Positions 41,403 to 50,630 are shown, counted from the stretch's first letter. The stretch: DNA of 64,000 bases from Rhodobacterales bacterium RIFCSPHIGHO2_02_FULL_62_130 (GCA_001828855.1 MHZT01000034.1:62001-126000); one strand, 5' to 3'. Notes: generated by a model not told the origin, from the sequence alone. Made by a program: numbers and translations.

Positions 41403-42128
41403 TCAGAACTTCAGGCCTTCAGCGCCGAAATACTTCTCGATCAGCACGTTCAGCGAGCCGTCTTCCTTCATCGCGGTGATGGCAGCGTTCAGCTTGTCCT
41501 TCAACTCGGTGTCGGAGGAGCGCAGGCCAAGGCCCACACCGCCGCCGATCGAGATGTCTTCGCCCACAAACATCAGCGCGCCTGCGGATTCGTCCACGAA
41601 GGGACGCAGGTAGTCCTTGTCGGCGAACACGGCCTGCACCTCGCCGTTACGCACGGCGGCGATGGTTTCATCCGGCGTCGGGTATTCCACCAGCGTCGCA
41701 CCCGATTCCGCGACATAGGCCGCCTGAATGGTCGAAACCTGCGCCGAAACGTTGCCCTTCAGATCGGCATCAGCCGAGGCTGCAACATAGGCCGAGGCGG
41801 CCGGCGGATAGTAGTTCTGGGTGAAGTCGATGACTTCTTCGCGTTCATCCGTGATCGACATGCCGGCGATGATCACATCGTAGTTGCCCGACTGCAGGTT
41901 CGGGATGATGCTGTCCCATTCATTCGTGGTCCATTCGCAGGTCAGGGCTGCGCGTTTGCAGATCTCGTCGCCGAATTCGCGTTCGAAACCGGCCACTTCG
42001 CCCTTGTCGTCGATGAAGTTGAACGGAGGGTAGGCGCCTTCGGTGCCAAGACGGACAACCTTGTCCTGAGCGGCAGCAAGACCGGCAGTCATCGCCAGAA
42101 CGGCAGTTGCAAGAAGCAGTTTTTTCAT
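41403..42128 (-). CDS. Periplasmic amino-acid-binding protein of ABC transporter
   Basis: 241 residues. A signal peptide is clear (MKKLLLATAVLAMTAGLAAA, cleavage near AAAQD). The mature protein begins VVRLGTEGAYPPFNFIDDKG and includes ICKRAALTCEW (likely disulfide), NLQSGNYDVIIAGMSITDER and VIDFTQNYYPPAASAYV, the family-3 solute-binding (His/Lys/Arg/Orn type) pattern. The ligand is probably a polar or basic amino acid; the Puu-like neighbours hint at ornithine or arginine, but that is inference. The longer frame upstream is excluded by the signal peptide. Confidence 0.93.
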   Translation of the reverse strand: MKKLLLATAVLAMTAGLAAAQDKVVRLGTEGAYPPFNFIDDKGEVAGFEREFGDEICKRAALTCEWTTNEWDSIIPNLQSGNYDVIIAGMSITDEREEVIDFTQNYYPPAASAYVAASADADLKGNVSAQVSTIQAAYVAESGATLVEYPTPDETIAAVRNGEVQAVFADKDYLRPFVDESAGALMFVGEDISIGGGVGLGLRSSDTELKDKLNAAITAMKEDGSLNVLIEKYFGAEGLKF

Positions 42129-42168
42129 TGGTAGTCCCCTGTTGGTAGGATGGTGGTTTCTTTTTGGA

Positions 42169-42948
42169 TCAGGCCGTGGCGGAAAGGAAGCCACGCAAAC
42201 GGTCAGTTTTCGGATTTCCGAACAACTCTGCCGGTGCGCCCTCTTCCTCGATCTTGCCTTGGTGCAGGAAGATCACATGGTCGGACACATCGGCGGCAAG
42301 TTTCATGTCATGGGTCACAAGGATCATGGTGCGGCCCTCGTCGGCAAGGGCCTTGATGACGCGGACGACCTCTTGCTCCAGTTCGGGGTCAAGCGCGCTG
42401 GTGGGTTCATCAAACAACAGCGCGCGCGGTTCCATGCACAGCGCCCGCGCGATGGCGGCGCGTTGCTGCTGGCCGCCTGACAGCATCGCAGGCCAGGCAT
42501 CGGCCTTGTCGGCAATGCCCACCTTGGCCAGATAGCCGCGCGCCTTTTCCTCGACCTCTTTCGGATCGCGTTTCAGCACGGTCACCGGCGCTTCCATGAC
42601 GTTTTGCAGGATGGTCATATGCGACCACAGATTGAACTGCTGGAACACCATCGACAGGTTGGTCCGCATCCGCGTCACCTGATCGCGGTCGGCGGGGTGG
42701 CGGTTGTGGCCTTCACCGCGCCAGCGCACGGCCTCGCCTTCAAACTTGATCTCGCCTTGCTGGCTTTCTTCCAGAAGGTTGCAGCAGCGCAGCAGCGTCG
42801 ATTTTCCCGATCCCGATGATCCGATCAGCGACACCACATGCCCGCGCTGTGCCACCAGATCGACGCCTTTCAGCACTTCGAGGTTGCCATAGCTTTTGTG
42901 CAGATCATGGATGGCGATGACGGGTGTATCGGCGGAAGAAGTGGTCAA
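42169..42948 (-). CDS. Polar amino acid ABC transporter ATP-binding protein
   Basis: 259 residues. Walker A is GSSGSGKST (43-51), then the Q-loop MVFQQFNLWSHMT, signature LSGGQQQRAAIARAL, Walker B ALLFDEPTSALDPE and H-loop ILVTHDM. It is the HisP/GlnQ type with the characteristic NLLEESQQGEI and R-x-x-x-(G/S)-M-V-F-Q. First gene of the transporter operon, about 100 bp downstream of a PhnD-like gene; a TTTGATCA motif lies upstream. Confidence 0.95.
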   Translation of the reverse strand: MTTSSADTPVIAIHDLHKSYGNLEVLKGVDLVAQRGHVVSLIGSSGSGKSTLLRCCNLLEESQQGEIKFEGEAVRWRGEGHNRHPADRDQVTRMRTNLSMVFQQFNLWSHMTILQNVMEAPVTVLKRDPKEVEEKARGYLAKVGIADKADAWPAMLSGGQQQRAAIARALCMEPRALLFDEPTSALDPELEQEVVRVIKALADEGRTMILVTHDMKLAADVSDHVIFLHQGKIEEEGAPAELFGNPKTDRLRGFLSATA

Positions 42949-43043
42949 AGGATCGGCCTTGGATTGGGATGTTGCGGAAGTAGGGCGCAGAAATCACCGC
43001 TTTGCAACGGCTTTTCTGTCCGGTTTCGGCAGTCTGATGGGCA

Positions 43044-43055
43044 ATTTGATCAGAT
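43044..43055. promoter_or_regulatory. ATTTGATCAGAT motif upstream of the transporter operon
   Basis: One mismatch from the perfect ATTTGATCAAAT palindrome near ligase 2. It overlaps the stop codon of the PhnD-like gene and lies about 96 bp upstream of the ATPase start, a plausible operator distance. Confidence 0.45.
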
Positions 43056-43823
43056 GTCTTGCACAATCTGGTCAGGAGGCAAGGGTGTCGGCACAGCCAG
43101 ATAGTCCTCGGCCGCGATTCGCACCAGACCGCGCAGATGCAGCGCCGCGCGATCCTCGGGGGCGAGTGCGGCAATGGCGGCTTTGACGACGTCAAAGTAA
43201 AGGCCGGCATCCGCGCCCTTGCCCGCAATAAAGGGCAGCGCCGGAGTTGACGGGCGCGAGCGATCCACAACCCGAAGCTGGGCCGTCAACAGCTCCCACC
43301 TTGATAAAAGCGCCCATGTGACTGCATCGATCGCGGCCACATCCGCCCGCCCTTCGGCCACGGCCAGCGCCGAAAGCCTGTGACCCCCGCTGCGAAGATG
43401 CGGATGAAAGCAGGGCAAGCCATGGGCCGCCGCATGGTTCTGCGGCGCGGCCCATCCCGATTGCGACAGCTCTTCGTTATAGGTAAAACGTGCTGTCGCA
43501 AGGTCCACCAGCCCGCGCGGATCATCGGCGCGGGCGACGAAAACCGAATAGTAATGACCAGCGGAGCAATCTGGCAGGCCGTAATCGGGGGTTCCAATCA
43601 GCGTGACATGGTCGTGCAGCCTTGCGCGGAACGGAAATCCGCAGGTCTGCGAGAACACCAGATCAGGCGATTGCCATGCATCCCAATAGGCGTGTTCGCC
43701 GCGCGTCAGGGCATCGGGAGCCGCCAGTCCCGCTGCCCGCAAGCCATCCCTGATGCCAGCCCAAAGCCGGTCATTCGCGCCCGCAGTCTCGGCGCGGTCA
43801 TACATGCCCAAAGACGCGATCAT
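43050..43823 (-). CDS. PhnD-like solute-binding-domain protein without signal peptide
   Basis: 257 residues. Similar in pattern to phosphate/phosphonate (PhnD-type) binding domains: MIASLGMYDRAE, DLVFSQTCGFPFRARLHDHV, GHYYSVFVARADDPRG, RFTYNEELSQSGWAAP, GGHRLSALAVAEGRADVAAI and IDAVTWALL. No signal peptide or lipobox is visible, so it may be cytoplasmic or use a different start, and no phosphonate permease is adjacent. Ligand unknown. The ATG overlaps the TerB-like gene (ATGA). Confidence 0.75.
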   Translation of the reverse strand: MIASLGMYDRAETAGANDRLWAGIRDGLRAAGLAAPDALTRGEHAYWDAWQSPDLVFSQTCGFPFRARLHDHVTLIGTPDYGLPDCSAGHYYSVFVARADDPRGLVDLATARFTYNEELSQSGWAAPQNHAAAHGLPCFHPHLRSGGHRLSALAVAEGRADVAAIDAVTWALLSRWELLTAQLRVVDRSRPSTPALPFIAGKGADAGLYFDVVKAAIAALAPEDRAALHLRGLVRIAAEDYLAVPTPLPPDQIVQDI

Positions 43824-44257
43824 GCCAGTTCCGCCCGACGCCGCGCCAGACCCGACTCCACATCTGTCAGCCCCAGCAAGTTCGCCAGAAGCCGCAGCAT
43901 CTGGTCTTCATCCGCGTCGCGCTGCCCGTCCGCCAAGGCCACGGCCCAAAGCGCCTGCATCAATTGCGCGCGATCCTCCAGCGGCACGGCGGCCTTCAGC
44001 GCGCGGGTAAAGCGCACGGTATCAGGGGCCTGGGATTCCAGATCTTCGGCCTCGGTCCGCAGGCGCGCAGCCTCGAACGGGCCGATTCTATGGTGCTGCA
44101 TCAGGATTTTTTCGATCCGCTCGACCTCTTCGGCGGCATAAAGCCCGTCGGACTTGGCAACCCGCACCAGAAGGGCGGCAAGTGCCAGGCGCGCATCAGG
44201 CTCGGGCAGGCGGGGCGGGGCGGGAGCCAGAAGGCTGCGAAGGATATCTGCGATCAT
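43820..44257 (-). CDS. TerB-like protein
   Basis: 145 residues, all-helical. LALAALLVRVAKSDGLYAAE, then ERIEKILMQHHRIG and ALWAVALADGQRDADEDQML match the TerB fold, with its two acidic metal-site helices (A-x-S-D-G, A-x-A-D-G). TerB-like proteins occur in tellurite resistance and in membrane-linked sensing; no other ter genes are present. The ATG giving MIADILRSLL is preferred over a GTG seven codons upstream. Confidence 0.8.
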   Translation of the reverse strand: MIADILRSLLAPAPPRLPEPDARLALAALLVRVAKSDGLYAAEEVERIEKILMQHHRIGPFEAARLRTEAEDLESQAPDTVRFTRALKAAVPLEDRAQLMQALWAVALADGQRDADEDQMLRLLANLLGLTDVESGLARRRAELA

Positions 44258-44347
44258 CGCGACAGGATAAAGCGTCACACCGGCCGCGCCAAGCCGAATG
44301 GTTGGGATACTCTGGATCGATACCGCACGGGCCTTCGGCCACCGCCG

Positions 44348-45124
44348 TTACAGCGCCTTGAACAAAGCCTCGATCCGCGCGGCCTCGTCCGCCAATCCGT
44401 AGGGCGGATTGATGATGAACATGCCCGAGCCTTCCATGCGATGCCCTTCGCGCGCAGGGGGGAAACGCACCTCGGAGCGCAAGCCATCGGGAAAGACGGC
44501 CTGCAACGCCTTCAGCATCGGCCCATGCGGCCCGCCTACCAGCAGCGGATACCACAGCGCCACGATCCCCACATTCCACTTGCGCGTGATATTGGCGATA
44601 TGGCGCGGGATGGCGTCGTAATCCGCCTTCACCTCGTAACTCGGGTCGATCAGCATCATGCCACGCCGCGGGGTGGGGGGCGTCAGCGCGAGTGCGGTTT
44701 CAAACCCGTCCTTCTGGTAGATATGCGCGCCCCACGGCACCATGTTCGAGCGCAGCCACGCCACCTCTTGCGGGTGGAGTTCGGCCAGATGGATGGTGTC
44801 CTGTTCCCGCAGCGACAGGGCCGCAATCATGGGAGAGCCGGGGTAAGCCATCGGCCCATGCGCCGCCCGCACCTCGTTCAGACGCTGCCGGTAGGGGTGA
44901 TGGGGGGGGAACCACGCTTCCGCGATCCTGATTCCAGCCTCGGCCTCACCGGTCTTGACCGCCTCCTCCGCCCCCAGATCATAAAGCCCGCGCCCGGCGT
45001 GGGTTTCGATATAGGACAGCGGTTTGTCCTTTTGCGTCAGGTAATCCAGCGTAAAGGCCAGCAGCGCGTGCTTCTGGACATCGGCAAGGTTCCCGGCATG
45101 GAAGAGGTGTTGGTAGGACAGCAT
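44348..45124 (-). CDS. rlmJ: 23S rRNA (adenine2030-N6)-methyltransferase
   Basis: 258 residues. Start MLSYQHLFHAGNLADVQKH is the conserved RlmJ N-terminus that embraces SAM. YIETHAGRGLYDL is the SAM loop (E-T-H-A-G) and GMMLIDPSYEVKADY the catalytic (D/N)PPY-like motif, here DPSY. The closing GMFIINPPYGL is typical of the family. RlmJ methylates A2030 of 23S rRNA in the peptidyl-transferase region. Confidence 0.92.
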   Translation of the reverse strand: MLSYQHLFHAGNLADVQKHALLAFTLDYLTQKDKPLSYIETHAGRGLYDLGAEEAVKTGEAEAGIRIAEAWFPPHHPYRQRLNEVRAAHGPMAYPGSPMIAALSLREQDTIHLAELHPQEVAWLRSNMVPWGAHIYQKDGFETALALTPPTPRRGMMLIDPSYEVKADYDAIPRHIANITRKWNVGIVALWYPLLVGGPHGPMLKALQAVFPDGLRSEVRFPPAREGHRMEGSGMFIINPPYGLADEAARIEALFKAL

Positions 45125-45129
45125 GGGGG

Positions 45130-45915
45130 CTACTTTTCCTGTTTCTGCCAATTCGGGTCAGCGTCCGTTAGTGCACCTCGAGTTGCCATATTATGAGTCA
45201 CGTTGTCAAAAACATCGCCGACCTTGGCAGTAACGCTTGAAGTCAGTTTGCGATCAAGCCACATCTTAATTGCTGCAGATGCAAAAATATATAAAAATAT
45301 CAAAGACATGTATAAGATATAGTGATAATTCAGATCAATAAAGCTTGATACTAGCGGCTGGTATAACAGCAGAATGGTGCACAGCGCGCCCCAAAATACG
45401 ACAAAAAGTTCAGAAACGATTTGGTTGGCTTTTGTAACGCTGACAACATTCAAATTCCGCCCCTCTAACTGTCCTGACTGGGCAAGATATGTTTTGTAAA
45501 TTGGGCCTGTTACGAAATCCTCTAAAAGATCAATGTGTCTTTCCCAGTTGTCCTGCCAGAATTTTGCTCCAACTAACATTTGTGACCAAACGTAAGAAGC
45601 TGACAATCCAACATTTGCTAAGCCAAAAAATGCCAACCAAATCAATAAGTGCCAAGAAGAGTTCAGACTGTTGATTTTGTCCGCACTTCCGACAATACCT
45701 TGGAAAAAAAGGCCCAACGTTGCGAATAATACAACTTGCAAGCCCCAAAAATATGTCGATCGGCTCCAATAGGACTGAATTTCAAAATCGCGAACCTGAC
45801 AGGCGCGTTGCCAAGCTGCAAATATTCTTCTTTGATCGTCGTCCCGCAATGGTTCGAGAGGATGTTCGTTGAGTATTCGGTTTAGATAATCCGACTCAAC
45901 ATTTCTTTGGGACAT
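45130..45915 (-). CDS. AT-rich four-TM membrane protein, RipA-like; probably acquired
   Basis: 261 residues. Cytoplasmic N-terminus (about 50 residues), four TM helices near 53-76, 87-109, 166-189 and 197-219, and between helices 2 and 3 a conserved-looking loop KFWQDNWERHIDLLEDFVTG. The pattern recalls proteins named RipA-family octameric membrane proteins; this is recalled, not searched. Base composition is strikingly low: sample lines count 20/60 and 22/60 G+C versus 36/60 in adjacent pyrG. It lies between rlmJ and pyrG, 5 and 9 bp from their ends, without insertion sequences. Function unknown; acquired membrane genes of this kind can be defence or stress genes. Confidence 0.7.
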   Translation of the reverse strand: MSQRNVESDYLNRILNEHPLEPLRDDDQRRIFAAWQRACQVRDFEIQSYWSRSTYFWGLQVVLFATLGLFFQGIVGSADKINSLNSSWHLLIWLAFFGLANVGLSASYVWSQMLVGAKFWQDNWERHIDLLEDFVTGPIYKTYLAQSGQLEGRNLNVVSVTKANQIVSELFVVFWGALCTILLLYQPLVSSFIDLNYHYILYMSLIFLYIFASAAIKMWLDRKLTSSVTAKVGDVFDNVTHNMATRGALTDADPNWQKQEK

Positions 45916-45924
45916 TTGCTTTCC

Positions 45925-47568
45925 TTACACCAACCGCGCCCCCTCCACAGCCGCCCGCACGAAATCGGCGAACAGAGGGTGGGGGGCGAAGGGTTTGCTT
46001 TTCAGCTCCGGGTGGAACTGCACGCCGATGAACCACGGGTGGTCCTTGACCTCGACGATTTCGGGCAATTTGCCATCGGGGCTCATGCCGCTGAAGATCA
46101 GTCCGCATTTCTCAAGCTGGTCGCGGTATTGGATGTCCACCTCATAGCGGTGGCGGTGGCGTTCTTCGATCACGGTTGCGCCGTAAACCTGCGCCACATG
46201 CGAGCCTGCCAACAGATTGGCGGTATAGGCACCAAGGCGCATGGTGCCGCCCTTGTCATCGCCGACCTTGCGCGCGACAACGTGGTTGCCCTGCACCCAT
46301 TCTTTCAGATGATACACGACCGGCGTGAAGCGTTTCGCCCCTGCCTCATGGTCGAACTCTTCCGAGCCTGCGTTTTTAAGACCGGCCAGATTGCGCGCAG
46401 CCTCGATCACAGCCATCTGCATGCCCAGACAAATCCCAAGATAGGGGATCTTCTTTTCACGGGCAAATTGCGCGGCCTTGATCTTGCCTTCGGTGCCACG
46501 CTCGCCAAAACCGCCCGGAACCAGAATAGCATTAAAGCCTTCCAGATAGGGCGCAGGGTCTTCGCGTTCAAAGATCTCGGCGTCGATCCATTCGGCTTTG
46601 ACCTTGGTCCGGTTTGCCATACCGCCATGGGTCAAAGCTTCGGCGATTGATTTATAGGCGTCCTCAAGCTGGGTATATTTGCCAACAATTGCCACGCGCA
46701 CCACGCCTTCGGCATGGTTCAGACGGTCCATCACATCGGTCCAGCGCTCGAGGTTCGGTTTCGGCGCGGGCGAAATGCCGAAGGCATCCAGCACAGCCTG
46801 ATCCAGCCCCGCACGGTGATAGGCAAGCGGTGCCTCGTAAATCGTTTTCAGATCATAGGCGGGGATCACACTGTCCTTGCGGACGTTGCAGAACAGCGCA
46901 ATCTTTTCGCGCTCTTTCTCGGGGATCGGATGTTCGCTGCGGCAGACCAGAACATCCGGCGCAAGGCCGATGGACTGCAATTCCTTGACCGAATGCTGCG
47001 TCGGTTTGGTCTTCAACTCGCCACTGGCCGCCAGATAGGGCAGCAGGGTGAGGTGCATCAGGATCGACTGGCCACGCGGGCGTTCATGGATGAACTGGCG
47101 GATGGCTTCGAAGAAGGGCAGCCCCTCGATATCGCCGACGGTGCCGCCGATCTCGCACAGCATGAAATCCACCTCGTCCTCGCCAATGCGAAGGAAGTCT
47201 TTGATTTCATTGGTGACATGCGGGATGACCTGAATGGTCTTGCCCAGATAATCGCCGCGGCGTTCTTTCTCCAGCACATTGGAATAGATCCGCCCCGAAG
47301 AGACCGAATCCGTCTGACGCGCCGAAACCCCGGTGAAGCGTTCGTAATGCCCCAGATCAAGGTCGGTTTCCGCACCGTCGTCGGTCACGAACACCTCGCC
47401 ATGTTCGAACGGGCTCATCGTGCCGGGATCGACGTTCAGATAGGGGTCAAGTTTGCGCAGACGAACGGTGTAGCCGCGCGCCTGCAACAAAGCCCCCAAG
47501 GCCGCCGATGCCAAACCCTTGCCAAGCGAGGACACCACGCCGCCGGTGATGAAGATATAGCGTGCCAT
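45925..47568 (-). CDS. pyrG: CTP synthase
   Basis: 547 residues. The N-terminal amidoligase has the P-loop [34 protein letters not shown] and [12 protein letters not shown]. The C-terminal class I glutaminase has [17 protein letters not shown] with the nucleophile Cys and [12 protein letters not shown] with His/Glu. It makes CTP from UTP, ATP and glutamine and is feedback-regulated by GTP and CTP. secG lies upstream on the same strand across 149 bp, a neighbourhood usual in Rhodobacteraceae. Confidence 0.97.
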   Translation of the reverse strand: MARYIFITGGVVSSLGKGLASAALGALLQARGYTVRLRKLDPYLNVDPGTMSPFEHGEVFVTDDGAETDLDLGHYERFTGVSARQTDSVSSGRIYSNVLEKERRGDYLGKTIQVIPHVTNEIKDFLRIGEDEVDFMLCEIGGTVGDIEGLPFFEAIRQFIHERPRGQSILMHLTLLPYLAASGELKTKPTQHSVKELQSIGLAPDVLVCRSEHPIPEKEREKIALFCNVRKDSVIPAYDLKTIYEAPLAYHRAGLDQAVLDAFGISPAPKPNLERWTDVMDRLNHAEGVVRVAIVGKYTQLEDAYKSIAEALTHGGMANRTKVKAEWIDAEIFEREDPAPYLEGFNAILVPGGFGERGTEGKIKAAQFAREKKIPYLGICLGMQMAVIEAARNLAGLKNAGSEEFDHEAGAKRFTPVVYHLKEWVQGNHVVARKVGDDKGGTMRLGAYTANLLAGSHVAQVYGATVIEERHRHRYEVDIQYRDQLEKCGLIFSGMSPDGKLPEIVEVKDHPWFIGVQFHPELKSKPFAPHPLFADFVRAAVEGARLV

Positions 47569-47717
47569 GTGGCCTCCCGTGAATTGATTAAAGGGTGCGA
47601 TTCGGGCGTTCAGATTCGCAGCATCACGGGGTTTGACCTATAGCCGAGACAAGCCAAAGGCGCAACCCAACCGCAAGATGCAGTCGGGATTCTGATGCGG
47701 CAATCAACGGCTAGTGG

Positions 47718-48086
47718 TCAGTTTTCCGCCTTGGGCGGGGTCGCGGGGGCGTCGGTCTGCGCGGGGGGCAACAGATCGCTGCCTTCCGGCAGGGCAGGGG
47801 TTTCCACGACCGGAGCAGGCGCAGTGCCGCCGATCTGGTCGATCACCGAGGTCGAGGAGGCATCGCGTGCGGCAAGAATGGTCAAGGTGATCGACGTTGC
47901 GATGAAAGCCGCCGCAAACAGCCATGTCAGCTTGCCCAAGGCCGTCGCCGCCGCGCGACCCGAGATCGCACCGCCGCCGCCGCCCGAGCCCATCCCCAGA
48001 CCACCGCCTTCCGAGCGCTGCAGCAGAACCACGCCGATCAACAGCAAGGCAAGGATCAGGTGGACGGTGAGGATGACATTTTCCAT
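47718..48086 (-). CDS. secG: Preprotein translocase subunit SecG
   Basis: 122 residues. Two TM helices (NVILTVHLILALLLIGVVLL and LTWLFAAAFIATSITLTILA) flank the glycine-rich loop RSEGGGLGMGSGGGGG, the SecG signature. An Ala/Pro-rich C-terminal tail follows, common in alphaproteobacteria. SecG assists SecYE in protein export. Confidence 0.94.
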   Translation of the reverse strand: MENVILTVHLILALLLIGVVLLQRSEGGGLGMGSGGGGGAISGRAAATALGKLTWLFAAAFIATSITLTILAARDASSTSVIDQIGGTAPAPVVETPALPEGSDLLPPAQTDAPATPPKAEN

Positions 48087-48113
48087 CGGGACGGACTTTC
48101 TTGACTGACGCGC

Positions 48114-48388
48114 CTATCTAGGCGGAAGGGTGCAGCCGCGCAACCCCTTCGGCCAAGCCTTGCACCGAAAGGTGCGTGAAATCACGCACCCTACCCTTTG
48201 CTCCGGCATGTTCCGCTCATCCCCTTTGCCCAAATATCCCCGCCGGAGGCATGCGGTCGTTGTGTCTTGTGATCTTGGCGGGGATTTTCGGGGGCAAGGG
48301 CCACAAGGAGTAGGGTGCGTGCTTGCCACGCACCTCTTGCCGTGCTGCCGGAGCCTCCGGCGGGAGTATTTGGGCCAAGATGAAAGCA
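48114..48388. repeat. Cluster of four dispersed palindromic repeats
   Basis: The 300-bp gap between the secG start and the VOC gene end holds no gene. It contains GGTGCGTG-aaat-CACGCACC followed by CTACCC (48170-48196, reversed GTAGGG family), a reversed TATTT-tail copy (48218-48250), GTAGGGTGCGTGC-ttgc-CACGCACC (48310-48334), and a direct TATTT-tail copy (48351-48385, TATTTGGGCCAAGATGAA). The two families thus occur in alternating inverted pairs. Confidence 0.78.
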
Positions 48389-48775
48389 TTAGCCCTCGGT
48401 TTGGCTGTTACAAACAGCGGAAAGCTTGTTTCCGTCGGGGTCGCGGACGTAAGCGCTGTAGAAGTTGGGGCTGTAGCGCAGGCGGGGTTCGCCTTCGTCG
48501 GTGCCGCCGTTGGCAAGGGCTGCGGCGTGGAAGGCGTCGACAGCGGCGCGGGTGGGCGCTGTGAAGGCGGGCATCGAGCCGTTGCCGATTGTTGCAGGAT
48601 TGCCGTCGTAGGGGTGGTTGATCCAGAGGAGCGGGTCTGTTGCGCCGGTGGGGCCATAGCCGATCTCGGCCTCGTCTCCGCGCAGGAAATGCACGCCGAT
48701 GGTCGGCATCACCGCGTCGTAAAAGCGGCGGGCGCGGGCGAGGTCATTGCTGCCAAGGGTGATATAAAGCAGCAT
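48389..48775 (-). CDS. VOC (glyoxalase/bleomycin-resistance fold) family protein
   Basis: 128 residues with the paired beta-alpha-beta-beta-beta units of the VOC superfamily: YITLGSNDLARARRFYDAVM at the start and FYSAYVRDPDGNKLSAVCN at the end (D-P-D-G-N-x-(L/I)). Metal ligands and substrate cannot be assigned with confidence. It ends the pair with the membrane-protein gene upstream (1 bp apart). Confidence 0.85.
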   Translation of the reverse strand: MLLYITLGSNDLARARRFYDAVMPTIGVHFLRGDEAEIGYGPTGATDPLLWINHPYDGNPATIGNGSMPAFTAPTRAAVDAFHAAALANGGTDEGEPRLRYSPNFYSAYVRDPDGNKLSAVCNSQTEG

Positions 48776-48776
48776 C

Positions 48777-49172
48777 CTAGCCCTCGATCTCGTCTACCGA
48801 GGCTTGGCCCGACAGGCGCTGGCGCAGGATGCTCCAGGACAGGCCGATTCCCAGCACCACCGACAAAAGGAAAATCCCCAGCCACAGGTTCAGGCTGGTA
48901 TTTGCCAGCGTGAGCCAGCCCCAATCGATCAGCACCCACAGGATCGCCCCGACAATTGCTGCGACCAGAATGATTCCGAAGCCGCCGATCGAGCGCAGCG
49001 TGGCCCCCACATAGACCATATATCCCACGCCCAGCAGCAGCCCCAGCAGGGTTGTCAGCGGCATTTGTGCTGCCCAGTTCGCTTCGGCCCAGCGGATGAA
49101 GTTGTAATCGGTCGGGTTGAAAGTGGCGGAAAGCAGCAGGAATGCCCCCAGCCAACGCAGAAAAATGCCCAT
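48777..49172 (-). CDS. Small four-TM membrane protein (DUF6524-like)
   Basis: 131 residues, four hydrophobic helices, beginning MGIFLRWLGAFLLLSATFNP and TDYNFIRWAEANW. The F-N-P-T-x-(Y/W)-N-x-(I/Y)-R-W pattern after helix 1 is one I associate with DUF6524 proteins. No function is established. It is divergent from purA and cotranscribed with the VOC gene. Confidence 0.72.
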   Translation of the reverse strand: MGIFLRWLGAFLLLSATFNPTDYNFIRWAEANWAAQMPLTTLLGLLLGVGYMVYVGATLRSIGGFGIILVAAIVGAILWVLIDWGWLTLANTSLNLWLGIFLLSVVLGIGLSWSILRQRLSGQASVDEIEG

Positions 49173-49317
49173 AAAACACCTCGTTCTTTGGTCAAGGCTT
49201 GCCCGACACAGGCAGGGCTGTCCAGTCTGCCCGCACAGATCATGCGAATTAGCGGTTTCCCCCCCCGCCTGACATCGCTATAGGTCAGGCGGTTTTTCCA
49301 AAACGCAAGGACTCGCC

Positions 49318-50610
49318 ATGGCCAACGTAGTCGTCGTCGGCGCCCAATGGGGCGACGAGGGTAAGGGCAAGATTGTAGACTGGCTTTCTGAACGCGCCGA
49401 TGTGATCGCGCGCTTTCAGGGTGGTCACAATGCCGGTCACACGCTGGTCATTGATGGCAAGGTTTACAAGTTGTCGCTGCTGCCCAGCGGCATCGTGCGC
49501 GGCGGCAAGCTGTCGGTGATCGGCAATGGCGTGGTGCTGGACCCGTGGCATCTTGTGACCGAGATCGAAAAGCTGCGCGGGCAGGGGGTTGAGATCAGCC
49601 CCGACAACCTGATGATTGCCGAAAACGCGCCGTTGATCCTGCCGGTCCATGGCGAGTTGGACCGCGCCCGCGAATCTGCCACCGCTGTGGCCAAGATCGG
49701 CACAACGGGGCGCGGCATCGGTCCGGCCTATGAAGACAAGGTGGGCCGCCGTGCGATCCGCGTCGCCGATCTGGCCGACGAGACCACCCTTGCCACCCGT
49801 GTGGACCGCCTGTTGGCGCACCATGACGCGCTGCGCCGTGGCCTTGGCATTGATCCGATTGACCGCGATGCGCTGCTGGCGCAACTGCGCGAGATTGCGC
49901 CGCAGGTGCTGCCCTATGCGAAACCCGTATGGAAGGTGCTGAACGAGGCCCGCCGTGCCGGCAAGCGCATCCTGTTCGAAGGGGCGCAGGGCGCGCTTCT
50001 GGACATCGATTTCGGCACCTACCCCTATGTGACCTCCTCCAACGTGATTGCGGGGCAGGCGGCGACAGGCACCGGTCTGGGGCCGGGGGCGATCGGGTTC
50101 GTGCTGGGCATCGTCAAGGCCTATACCACCCGCGTCGGTGAAGGCCCGTTTCCGGCGGAACTGTTCGATGCCGATGGCGAGCGTCTGGGTGAGCGGGGCC
50201 ATGAATTCGGCACCGTCACAGGCCGCAAGCGCCGCTGCGGCTGGTTCGATGCGGTTCTGGTGCGCCAGACCTGTGCGACCAGCGGTGTGTCGGGCATTGC
50301 GCTGACCAAACTGGACGTGCTGGACGGGTTCAAGACGCTGAAAATCTGCGTTGGCTATGATCTGGACGGGGTGCGGCTGGACTATCTGCCGACCGCCGCC
50401 GACCAGCAGGCCCGTTGCACCCCGATCTACGAGGAAATGGAAGGCTGGTCCGAAACCACCGCAGGCGCGCGGTCTTGGGCCGATCTGCCGGGGGCTGCGA
50501 TCAAATACGTGCGCCGGATCGAAGAGTTGATTCAATGTCCGGTCGCCCTACTTTCCACCAGCCCGGAACGAGATGACACCATTCTGGTGACCGACCCCTT
50601 CGCGGATTGA
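49318..50610 (+). CDS. purA: Adenylosuccinate synthetase
   Basis: 430 residues. PurA joins IMP and aspartate using GTP in AMP synthesis. The N-terminal P-loop is [11 protein letters not shown] (8-18) with catalytic D13, followed by [13 protein letters not shown] (His), [17 protein letters not shown] and the GTP-specificity [14 protein letters not shown]... is encoded as [16 protein letters not shown]. The gene is preceded by a divergent region and followed 20 bp later by a DUF2842 gene. Confidence 0.97.
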   Translation: MANVVVVGAQWGDEGKGKIVDWLSERADVIARFQGGHNAGHTLVIDGKVYKLSLLPSGIVRGGKLSVIGNGVVLDPWHLVTEIEKLRGQGVEISPDNLMIAENAPLILPVHGELDRARESATAVAKIGTTGRGIGPAYEDKVGRRAIRVADLADETTLATRVDRLLAHHDALRRGLGIDPIDRDALLAQLREIAPQVLPYAKPVWKVLNEARRAGKRILFEGAQGALLDIDFGTYPYVTSSNVIAGQAATGTGLGPGAIGFVLGIVKAYTTRVGEGPFPAELFDADGERLGERGHEFGTVTGRKRRCGWFDAVLVRQTCATSGVSGIALTKLDVLDGFKTLKICVGYDLDGVRLDYLPTAADQQARCTPIYEEMEGWSETTAGARSWADLPGAAIKYVRRIEELIQCPVALLSTSPERDDTILVTDPFAD

Positions 50611-50630
50611 TCCGACTGTCAGGAGACGCC

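Noticed and set aside
48114-48657. Frames with SSWPKYS and similar peptides, and LRREYFGQDE near 54.6-54.8 kb
   Set aside because: They translate the dispersed intergenic repeats; identical peptides recur wherever the repeat occurs, so they reflect repeat DNA and not genes.
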